64,000 bases of DNA, from assembly GCF_002135415.1 (NCBI RefSeq), contig NZ_NEGJ01000002.1, positions 248,001 through 312,000 on the forward strand, given 5' to 3'. Made by a program: the position numbers and the translations under genes. The stretch is from Acinetobacter sp. ANC 3832 (GTDB lineage: Bacteria > Pseudomonadota > Gammaproteobacteria > Pseudomonadales > Moraxellaceae). Of this stretch, positions 35,481 to 44,009 are shown piece by piece (the first letter of the stretch is position 1; each line of letters opens with the position of its first letter). The notes below the pieces were generated by a model. That model did no database searches. It saw only the letters and a program-made list of their open reading frames with translations, and was not told the DNA's origin.

Positions 35481-37177
35481 TTTTTAAAATTTTCTATCAC
35501 AAATTCAATATTCTGCTGCTGAAATGAATCTGTGCTAACAGAGAGTTTATCGAATAAAATTGCTTCAATATGCTGCTTTATTAAAGGCGTTAAAGTTGAA
35601 TCTATTTTTTGCTCTAATATAACTGTCATCAACTCTCCTTTGGTTAATGCTTTTAACTCCAAGTCAGCTGTTGACTGAATAAAAATAAAATCATCCCAAT
35701 CTTTTTGAGTAGCATACTGTAATACTAATTTAGCCTTATTTTTTATATTTTTATCTAAAACATATACCTTCAAAACATCAAATAAAGAAGGTAATCCTGT
35801 TAATGAATAATGTAGCTTCTGACGTTTGATATACCAATGAAATAAATTATCATTCTTATAGCCAAAATGTGTAGCATTCTCCAAAACTTGATTATAATTT
35901 TCCTTCATTCTACTAATAAGCAAGGCTATTACTTTTGTTTTTAATTGTTTAGAAAGGTCATTACGACCAAATTTTTTAAGAAGAAAACAATGGAAATTTA
36001 GATTTTCTAAATCATTAAATGTGATTGACTCTGAGGATTTTTCAAATAAATAATCACAGTAGTCTTGATCTACATTCAAGTTTCTCCATTGATTCATTAA
36101 GGTTTGGAGTTCTTCTTTTATCAAATTATTTTTTTCTGAAATTAAATCTGAGTTTGCCAATTGTTTAAGCTCTTTAAAATCTAACGAACCCTTCTGTTCA
36201 AACCACTTTTTAAACTCAAATAACCATTGGTCTGGATCGATAACAAATTGATATGACACTTTACTAAGCCGATTTAGTACTATAAATTTTGTGCCCTGTA
36301 ACTCATCATTTTCAATTCCATTCATTAATTTGATTGCATTTTCAATCGTAAAATCTTTCCACCCTACATTTGAACTTTCGCCATAATCATCAATAAAATA
36401 TCCTTGTAAAATTCGAATCAAAATAATTTTTTCTGTTGAATAAGCAACTATGTCGGGTAATTCTGCTCTAAATTGCTTATACAACCTTATGACTTTTTGA
36501 AAAAACCTAAAATTATGAATCTTTAATTCATCAGCAAATTTCACCATTAAGTCTACTAATTGTTTATCTATATCTTTTGTATTTTCACGAATCAAAGGTT
36601 CAACTGAGTTAATAATAATGGTTTCATCAATCAATTTTTCTTTATATTCAGAATATTTTTCTTTGTTCTTATCCTCAGTTTTACTCTCATCTAAAATTAA
36701 AATAATCTGGCAATTTTTTTCTAGTTTGAGTTGGTTTGCCAAACCCATAACATCTTTAATATCAAGTTTATTCGACATTCGCTCAAAGTCATCGAAACAA
36801 ATAACTGCGTCTTTAACCTGATTGAACATTAAACTGTCAAAAACTTTAGCAGAGGCATTGATGCCAAATTGTGAAATTTTTGTGTCTTTCAAAATTGATG
36901 GCAAACCTCGAATCCAACGAGGAATCTCAATACTGGAATGATTATTTTCAATATTGCTATAAATATGGGTTTTCAAATCACCAAGAGACTCTAAACCAAA
37001 GAGCGAAACATAAACATATTTATTTTTAGAAGGATAATCCTCTCTAAACTTATTCCAAAAATAAGTCTTACCGACACCCCACGAACCTGTAATTGCAATT
37101 GCTGTACCCATTTTTTCTTCTTTAATATTCTTTTCTAAAGCATCTTTAAGGCGCTTTCTTTTTTCTTGAATACCCAT
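35465..37177 (-). CDS. KAP-family P-loop NTPase
   Basis: 570 residues. Walker A GSWGVGKT (31-38) and Walker B VICFDDFER (125-133) with the double Asp seen in KAP ATPases, then a sensor-like strand IILILDES. The rest is helical with no other domain visible. KAP proteins are scattered accessory genes, often membrane- or phage-related; the F-plasmid T7-exclusion protein PifA belongs to the family. The inserted membrane helices of some KAP members are not obvious here. Base content is visibly more AT-rich than uvrA, it stands alone, and its end is built from the uvrA terminator, all signs of later arrival. A defence role is possible, not shown. Confidence 0.82.
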   Translation of the reverse strand: MGIQEKRKRLKDALEKNIKEEKMGTAIAITGSWGVGKTYFWNKFREDYPSKNKYVYVSLFGLESLGDLKTHIYSNIENNHSSIEIPRWIRGLPSILKDTKISQFGINASAKVFDSLMFNQVKDAVICFDDFERMSNKLDIKDVMGLANQLKLEKNCQIILILDESKTEDKNKEKYSEYKEKLIDETIIINSVEPLIRENTKDIDKQLVDLMVKFADELKIHNFRFFQKVIRLYKQFRAELPDIVAYSTEKIILIRILQGYFIDDYGESSNVGWKDFTIENAIKLMNGIENDELQGTKFIVLNRLSKVSYQFVIDPDQWLFEFKKWFEQKGSLDFKELKQLANSDLISEKNNLIKEELQTLMNQWRNLNVDQDYCDYLFEKSSESITFNDLENLNFHCFLLKKFGRNDLSKQLKTKVIALLISRMKENYNQVLENATHFGYKNDNLFHWYIKRQKLHYSLTGLPSLFDVLKVYVLDKNIKNKAKLVLQYATQKDWDDFIFIQSTADLELKALTKGELMTVILEQKIDSTLTPLIKQHIEAILFDKLSVSTDSFQQQNIEFVIENFKKKGLL

Positions 37178-37385
37178 ATTGTCTAAAACACAATTAATTT
37201 AGTTCGATCACTATCAAAACAAATACTATTCAAACTTTCAATCACTTATTCTAAAAATGCTTTGCATAAACCGACTAGACCATTTCACTTTCTTAAGTCG
37301 TAAGTTTAAATAAAAACGCCCAATGAAATTCATTAGACGCTAACTAAATAAAGACAATATTTGTACAGCAAAATACTATTTTTGC

Positions 37386-38738
37386 TTAGTGACTTGTAAC
37401 TATTTTATCTGTCGTTTGCTTATAACTCTTACGAATCATGAGAATGCAAATAAAAGCGATCACTAACGGTATAGCCAAACTCATAAAGTAGCCTTGAATA
37501 CCGAAACTAGCCAAAATAAGACCTCCTATTGCTGAACCTATAATAGCTCCAAATCGTCCCATCCCGATTGCCCAACCAATCGCTGTAGCCCGAACTTCAG
37601 TCGGATATGATGCAACTACTAAATAATTTAAGGCTAACTGCTGTCCACCTATTCCAAAACCTGCACAAGCAATTAATACAAATATAAGCCCCCACTGCTG
37701 GCTTTGAATGGTTAAACCTAAAGCAATCGCAATCGCTATACCGCAGATGAACATAAAAGAAAGTATTTTGACAGTATTTAACTTTGGTAGAAAATAAGCC
37801 AAAGGAATTGCAAAAACAATAAACGCTGCATTCACAGTGACAGAAGCGTAAGGAGCATTACTCGGATCTAATCCTGCTTGTTTTAAAATGGTCGGTAACC
37901 ACGAAAGCAACATAAACCAAGCGACCCAATTGAAAAAGTATGTTCCCCATACGCCAATGGTTGTTTTAGCTAAACCCTGTTGAAATAAAATAGATAGCTT
38001 TGCAGTTTTTTCTTTAGATTCGGTAGTTGAGTGAAAGTTATTTTCATCCAAGTGAATTTTTTCTGCCGAGATCTTATTCAAAATCTTTTCGATTGTCTGT
38101 TTATTCAATGCCGTTGGTTTTTGGCGTAAATACTCCAAAGATTCAGGTAAAACAAAGAAAAGAATCACTAAAAAGAGCAAAGGAACGACGCCACCAATAA
38201 TATAAATACTTTGCCATCCCCATATAGGCATAATTTTGGCTGCCAATAAACCACCTAACATTGCTCCCGCGGGCAAAGCCAATAATACACCTGTTGTTAC
38301 AAGTCCTTTATAACGCTTTGGAGAGTATTCAGCCGCCAAAGCAAGTAATACAGGTGTCGCTCCCCCCATGCCTAAACCTGCAATAACCCTAAGAATAAAA
38401 ATATGATTTAGGTGAGTTACAAAAGCAGTGAATAAGGTTGATATAGCAAAAATAAAGATACACAGAATTAATGTTTTTCTTCGCCCTAGCTTATCACCCA
38501 ATATTCCTAAACACATTGCACCAATCGTCATACCAATAATTCCAGCCGTTAAAACTGGTGCTAAGGCTTTTGCTTCTAATTGAAAAGCATCAATAATTGC
38601 TGGGGCTGTGAAGGCAACGGCTTGAGTATCAAAACCATCAAAAAGTGCAATAAAAAAGCACAATAGAATAATTAACCACTGATATCCTGATATTTTTCGA
38701 TCAATAATTGATGAAATTTGATTATTTGGACTCTCCAT
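37386..38738 (-). CDS. MFS transporter, aromatic acid:H+ symporter (AAHS) type
   Basis: 450 residues, twelve membrane helices. The AAHS mark FIALFDGFDTQAVAFTAPAI is in helix 1, followed by motif A GILGDKLGRRKT. Relatives (PcaK, BenK, MucK, VanK) import aromatic or dicarboxylic acids by proton symport. No catabolic genes adjoin, so the substrate is open. An inverted repeat AAGGTAT-N6-ATACCTT lies 70 bp upstream and may be its operator. Confidence 0.85.
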   Translation of the reverse strand: MESPNNQISSIIDRKISGYQWLIILLCFFIALFDGFDTQAVAFTAPAIIDAFQLEAKALAPVLTAGIIGMTIGAMCLGILGDKLGRRKTLILCIFIFAISTLFTAFVTHLNHIFILRVIAGLGMGGATPVLLALAAEYSPKRYKGLVTTGVLLALPAGAMLGGLLAAKIMPIWGWQSIYIIGGVVPLLFLVILFFVLPESLEYLRQKPTALNKQTIEKILNKISAEKIHLDENNFHSTTESKEKTAKLSILFQQGLAKTTIGVWGTYFFNWVAWFMLLSWLPTILKQAGLDPSNAPYASVTVNAAFIVFAIPLAYFLPKLNTVKILSFMFICGIAIAIALGLTIQSQQWGLIFVLIACAGFGIGGQQLALNYLVVASYPTEVRATAIGWAIGMGRFGAIIGSAIGGLILASFGIQGYFMSLAIPLVIAFICILMIRKSYKQTTDKIVTSH

Positions 38739-38807
38739 ATCCTTGATTCTTACCTAATCTTGAAAATAATTATTTTGGATGAGATCAAGTAAAATACAAC
38801 TATCATT

Positions 38808-38827
38808 AAGGTATATGTACATACCTT
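38808..38827. promoter_or_regulatory. Inverted repeat upstream of the AAHS transporter
   Basis: AAGGTAT-ATGTAC-ATACCTT, 7-bp perfect arms, 70 bp before the transporter start (minus strand) and 73 bp after the stop of the diguanylate cyclase gene. The size and symmetry suit a GntR- or IclR-type repressor; none is encoded nearby. Confidence 0.45.
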
Positions 38828-38899
38828 TGTGCATTATTTTCAGCTTAATAACACAATAACCAATTTTTTGAATAAATAATAAATCGGAAATATTAACCT

Positions 38900-40609
38900 T
38901 TACCCTGCCACAACATTTTTGCCTTGGGCCTTTGCCTTAAATAAAGACTTATCTGCCTTTTCAAGCAAAGCAATCCAATTTTCTGCCCCCACTGCCACAC
39001 CAATACTGACAGATACTGTTAATTTTTGATCTGATTCAGGAAGCTGAAAATCAAGAGCCGAAATAGATTCACGAATTTTTTCAGCAGAAATTAAAGCTTG
39101 TTCGAATCCAATTTGATCAATCACCACCAAAAACTCATCACCACCAAAACGAATAATTAAATCTGTACTACGTACATTTTCTTTTAGACTTTCTGCGACA
39201 GAAACAATAACGCTATCACCAAAAATATGACCATACTGATCATTCACACGCTTAAAATTATCAATATCAATAATAATTAAACTAAGATAATCAAAATGTT
39301 GTGGGAGATACTCTACCGTTTTTAAATACTCATCTAAAAACAACCGATTTGATACGCCTGTTAATTTATCAGTATTGGCAATATTTTTTAATTGAAATTC
39401 AAAAGCATCACGTTGCTTCAACATATTTTGCAATTTTTGCATCGCATCATATAAAGAGTAAGTTTCTTGATTCTTACGAACTGCAATATCAGTATGATCT
39501 CGTGCATTGGCATAAGACAATTCTACAATCATATTTCTTGCTTGAATCAAAGGTGCAAAAACCTTGCGTTGTGCATAAATCATGGTAAATAAAGCAGCCA
39601 TTAAAGAAATAATGGAGACCAATAAGGTCACTAAAAACTTTTGTTGAGCGATGTTTTGCTCTGCTTTTGCAACTTGAACACTAGATTCTAAAAGATATTT
39701 TTGTAGATTAATCACAGTTAAAAATTTATTAGAAACTGCATCTGTTAACTGTGTGCCTGTTAAATAATAAGGCTGATGGTGACGACTTTCATCAATCAAA
39801 CGCATAATAATCGGTAAGCCTTGATCAATAAATTCTGTTTTGACTTGCTGATGTAACTGAATAAATTCAGGTGTCTTATCTTGCTCAGGTTGAATCGTAT
39901 TCACCAAATCCCAAAGATATCGAACTTGCTTTTGAGTCTGTAAAGAACGTGCAATATTGTCGCTAGGTTGCGGTTCTGAAAATGACAAATATGCCATGAC
40001 ATTAGAAGCGACTCGCCCAGCTTGATCACGTAAATCTGCGAGAATCAAAATTTGCGTGTAATAGTTCGCCACGGAACTGTCTTTATTTTGTGACTGCATC
40101 ACAACATTTTTTAATAGCTCATGACTACTGTCCCAAGCTTGAAACATCTTTAAAATAGCATCATCTAACTGTTTAGACTGACGTTCTTTAAAAGGTGTTT
40201 GAATATATTGATCAATACTTTGACGACCAAGACTCAAACTTTGAACTAAATCACTTTTTAATTCGCGTGTTAGCCCCGTAAAACCTGCTTGCTTTAATGT
40301 CTGAAAGGTAGATGCAATTTGCTGATCAACTTGTTTGCGATATTCTTTTAGATCTTGAAGGTTTTTTTGTCGTTCTTTAGGCGAACTCGACATTGCTTTA
40401 TTGGATGGACCACGTTCTCTTGATATTTTATTGGCAAGGTCAGCAACAGCCCCTAGACTTTGAATTTCAATTAATGCGTGTTGTGCTTTTACATATTCTT
40501 TATAACTACTTACAATCAATGGAATAGAAATACACAATAATGACAACACAATAATCAGCATTGAAACCAATAAACGTTTACTGATTTGTTCAGAACGTAA
40601 TTTTAACAT
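38900..40609 (-). CDS. Membrane-bound diguanylate cyclase (GGDEF)
   Basis: 569 residues. A membrane helix (about 13-33), a 290-residue helical periplasmic sensor, a second helix (about 325-345) with a HAMP-like linker, then a GGDEF domain. The active site RFGGDEF (near residue 488) is intact, and the inhibitory I-site RSTD sits five residues before GGDEF's leading R-F, so product feedback is expected. It makes cyclic di-GMP in response to an unknown periplasmic signal. No EAL domain. The 540-bp spacer behind it contains candidate small RNA B. Confidence 0.92.
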   Translation of the reverse strand: MLKLRSEQISKRLLVSMLIIVLSLLCISIPLIVSSYKEYVKAQHALIEIQSLGAVADLANKISRERGPSNKAMSSSPKERQKNLQDLKEYRKQVDQQIASTFQTLKQAGFTGLTRELKSDLVQSLSLGRQSIDQYIQTPFKERQSKQLDDAILKMFQAWDSSHELLKNVVMQSQNKDSSVANYYTQILILADLRDQAGRVASNVMAYLSFSEPQPSDNIARSLQTQKQVRYLWDLVNTIQPEQDKTPEFIQLHQQVKTEFIDQGLPIIMRLIDESRHHQPYYLTGTQLTDAVSNKFLTVINLQKYLLESSVQVAKAEQNIAQQKFLVTLLVSIISLMAALFTMIYAQRKVFAPLIQARNMIVELSYANARDHTDIAVRKNQETYSLYDAMQKLQNMLKQRDAFEFQLKNIANTDKLTGVSNRLFLDEYLKTVEYLPQHFDYLSLIIIDIDNFKRVNDQYGHIFGDSVIVSVAESLKENVRSTDLIIRFGGDEFLVVIDQIGFEQALISAEKIRESISALDFQLPESDQKLTVSVSIGVAVGAENWIALLEKADKSLFKAKAQGKNVVAG

Positions 40610-40916
40610 CCGCTATACGCTCTCCAGTAAAACACTTATGTTCAAAAACTCTTAAATTTACATAAATTACATCAACTTAGTATCTAAAAAAACATCCATA
40701 GAAACAATTATACTAAATGCTATATTCATTATTTTTATAGAACACTACAGATACAATGTAAATGACTGTTTACATAATGTCCATGTTTGAATCAATTATG
40801 TTTTAAGAATTGTGATAAACCTAATCAAATCTATCGAGATCTTTATAAAATCAATTTCTATTAACAAAAAACACTCAATACTCTACAAAATCACTATTAA
40901 GATTAATTTTAATTGT

Positions 40917-40945
40917 TTTACTTATATTTAGATTTACTACATAAT
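40917..40945 (+). promoter_or_regulatory. Promoter of candidate small RNA B
   Basis: TTTACT at 40917-40922, exact 17-bp spacer, CATAAT at 40940-40945. No reading frame of note follows before a terminator at 41046-41082. Confidence 0.5.
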
Positions 40946-40951
40946 AATCAT

Positions 40952-41082
40952 ATAAGGTAAAGAGTCTTTTGAAGTTCAAGATACTTATACTTTAACTCAA
41001 CACCTAGGATGTTTTTTCTCACAAGACTCTAAACATCCTTTTCGGGCCCAGTCATGTACCCCAATCGACTGGGCTTCTTTTT
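40952..41082 (+). ncRNA. Candidate small RNA B (about 130 nt)
   Basis: Starts after TTTACT-N17-CATAAT and ends at a hairpin GCCCAGTC/GACTGGGC (41046-41074) with a T-rich tail. An inner hairpin AGGATGTTT/AAACATCCT (41006-41039) has AAGACTCT in its loop, which is complementary to AGAGTCTT near the 5' end (40961-40968), giving a pseudoknot or two alternative folds. It lies alone between the OXA and diguanylate cyclase genes, both on the other strand. No known RNA family recognised. Confidence 0.48.
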
Positions 41083-41150
41083 ATCTATTGATCACTTTCC
41101 TATCAATCCTATTTCATCTTGGTATCTATAAAAATGCATATCAAAATATT

Positions 41151-42044
<894 letters not shown>

Positions 42045-42126
42045 TCATTATAATAAGATGATTGAGGGATCTATCTGTTTGCTTTTTTTAATTTTAGAAA
42101 TTCGATCCTAAAGTTGTAAGAATTTA

Positions 42127-42155
42127 TTTACACACGCAACAAATAAGTGCATAAT
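42127..42155 (+). promoter_or_regulatory. Promoter of candidate small RNA C
   Basis: TTTACA at 42127-42132, exact 17-bp spacer, CATAAT at 42150-42155, on the strand opposite the OXA gene and pointing away from it. Confidence 0.5.
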
Positions 42156-42161
42156 GCACCT

Positions 42162-42260
42162 CATTAGGGCACTTTAGAATCGATCCTCAGCAGGATTTCT
42201 AATTTTCTCGAAGATTTTGGCGAAAAATCTCAGTTTTCTTGTAAAACTGGGATTTTTTTT
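42162..42260 (+). ncRNA. Candidate small RNA C (about 100 nt)
   Basis: Begins after TTTACA-N17-CATAAT and ends at a 12-pair terminator AATCTCAGTTTT/AAAACTGGGATT (42226-42254) with a T8 tail. Inner hairpins: ATCCT-CAGC-AGGAT (42183-42196) and AGATTTT-GGCGA-AAAATCT (42212-42230). The latter shares bases with the left arm of the terminator, so the two are mutually exclusive, an attenuator-like design. No plus-strand gene follows for 800 bp, so it is more likely a stand-alone RNA than a leader. Confidence 0.48.
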
Positions 42261-42477
42261 ATGGTTTTTTTATTTAATAGGCAAAATATCGCACCAATAA
42301 AGTGCATCTTGTTTCATAAAAATAACACTCCATTCGCATCAATCAGATATTAAGTTCAAATTTAAACTTTAAAAATAGACTATTTCTCAGCAAGTGCACT
42401 TTTAAAAAGTGATATTTGCAATCAAAGAATAAATCCAGTTATAAACTCTTCAAATCTAAAGGCAAAATTTAAATAAA

Positions 42478-42560
42478 AAAAAAGCCCAACCTTGGGGAAA
42501 GTTGGGCATAGAAACCAAATATTGGTTGAATCAATGATTCTTAAATGAATCACATTCAAT
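42478..42560 (-). ncRNA. Candidate small RNA D (about 80 nt, three hairpins)
   Basis: Minus-strand unit. The promoter TTTACA-N17-CATAAT occupies 42595-42567. The transcript would fold into three consecutive stems: GAATCA/TGATTC (42540-42528), AACCAA/TTGGTT (42527-42513) and the terminator GCCCAAC/GTTGGGC (42507-42484), followed by T9. Nearly every base is in a stem, as in a compact regulatory RNA. It faces candidate C, 220 bp away. Matches no family I can name. Confidence 0.5.
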
Positions 42561-42566
42561 AGAAAT

Positions 42567-42595
42567 ATTATGTGAAAAAGATCAAATTATGTAAA
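42567..42595 (-). promoter_or_regulatory. Promoter of candidate small RNA D
   Basis: Read on the minus strand: TTTACA (42595-42590), 17-bp spacer, CATAAT (42572-42567). Same boxes and spacing as the promoter of candidate C. The rest of the spacer to 43069 is AT-rich and, apart from the Omp33-36 promoter region, shows nothing I can name. Confidence 0.5.
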
Positions 42596-43069
42596 GTCGA
42601 TTAATTTGATCAGATTTGATATATCCATCATATTAACCAATAAACTCAATAATAATCACAAAATAGTCAATCAAACAGATTAAAAACACCAAAACAATAA
42701 AAAACATGTTTTAGATTGATTAAAAACAACAGTTACATTGTTATACAATTGTAAGATCAGCTGTTTTTTACAGCTAAATAAATCAGTATTTCCGATTAAA
42801 TTTTAAATATTTAACTATTAATGTAATCACAGATATTCATCATATTGTCTTAATTTTCGTCTTTTTCCCACTTTTTCTATTCTTTATTTACTTGTTCTGA
42901 TTCATCTTTTTTAAGAGTTGACGCATATAATTCAAGTGATCACTTTATATCCAATAGTCTATTTATGCTAAAAATTCAAAATTATAATGTCCTTAAACTT
43001 CATTGACTTAATATATTGTTACAATACAATGCGGTGTGTTTAACCCCATTTTAACCTATGGAAATGATT

Positions 43070-43945
43070 ATGAAAAAACTCGGTTTAGCCACTGCTTTAT
43101 TATTAGCCATGACCGGTGCGCAAGCGTATCAATTCGAAGTACAAGGTCAATCTGAGTACATCGATAATACAGTAAACGAAAAAAACTTTACTGGCGCTGT
43201 TCAGGGTACTTATTACCTCAAAAATGTAGATTCTTCTAAAGGTCCTTTGGCAGAAGCAGCTTTTTTAAACCAAGCATCTAACGTTTCTTTAGCTTATAAC
43301 TATGGCGAATATGACGTAGGTACTGCTGATTTTATCTCACATACTTTTGGTGCTAAAGCGGAAGCTTATGTTCCAACTAAGTTTGTACCTGCATATGCAA
43401 GTGCTTCTTATAGCCACACAATCACAGATAACAAAAATGGTTTAGCTGATGACAATGGCGACCGTTTTGCATTAGAACTTGGTGCTGTTGTTGCTCCAAA
43501 CTTCTTAGTTGCTCTTGGTTATACAAATGTTGCTAACCAAGTTTCTTATGATGCTTTCAACATCCTAAACAACGGTGTTGCTCAAGCTGCTTTAGAATCT
43601 GCAACAATTGGTCAAGACCAAGATGCGATTACTGCACGTGCTAAATATGTTGGCGCGATTGACGGTACAAATATGTCGATCGCTTTTGAATCTGGTATTG
43701 TTTACGGTGACAACACTGCATACCAATTAAAAACTGATTTATATTTAAACCCACAATTAAGCGTTGGCGCTTCTTACGCTGAATCTAGCTTTGCTGGTTC
43801 TCCAGACTCAGCTTGGGGCGCAAATGTAAATTACTTTATTACTCCTGCTGTTGCAGTTGGCGCTAGCTATGTAAATGCGAATGCTGAAAAAGGTTCAAAC
43901 CTTGATACTGAAACTGTTGGCGTAAATGCTAAATTCCGTTTCTAA
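43070..43945 (+). CDS. Omp33-36-family outer-membrane protein
   Basis: 291 residues. Signal peptide MKKLGLATALLLAMTGAQA, then mature YQFEVQGQSEYID, and amphipathic beta strands ending in Phe (VGVNAKFRF), as expected for a barrel inserted by BamA. The sequence resembles A. baumannii Omp33-36 (Omp34), a water channel and virulence porin, whose loss is linked with carbapenem resistance. ATG 43070 with GGAAA upstream gives the proper signal; ATG 43058 adds four residues. Encoded after an 800-bp AT-rich spacer and ended by a perfect terminator. Confidence 0.9.
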   Translation: MKKLGLATALLLAMTGAQAYQFEVQGQSEYIDNTVNEKNFTGAVQGTYYLKNVDSSKGPLAEAAFLNQASNVSLAYNYGEYDVGTADFISHTFGAKAEAYVPTKFVPAYASASYSHTITDNKNGLADDNGDRFALELGAVVAPNFLVALGYTNVANQVSYDAFNILNNGVAQAALESATIGQDQDAITARAKYVGAIDGTNMSIAFESGIVYGDNTAYQLKTDLYLNPQLSVGASYAESSFAGSPDSAWGANVNYFITPAVAVGASYVNANAEKGSNLDTETVGVNAKFRF

Positions 43946-43966
43946 TTTTTTAGAAATCGAATTCAA

Positions 43967-43995
43967 AAAAAGGACTCATATTTGAGTCCTTTTTT
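43967..43995. terminator. Omp33-36 / betT bidirectional terminator
   Basis: AGGACTCA/TGAGTCCT stem extended by A and T runs on each side, TATT loop; between convergent genes. Confidence 0.87.
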
Positions 43996-44009
43996 ACATT
44001 TCAAAAGAT

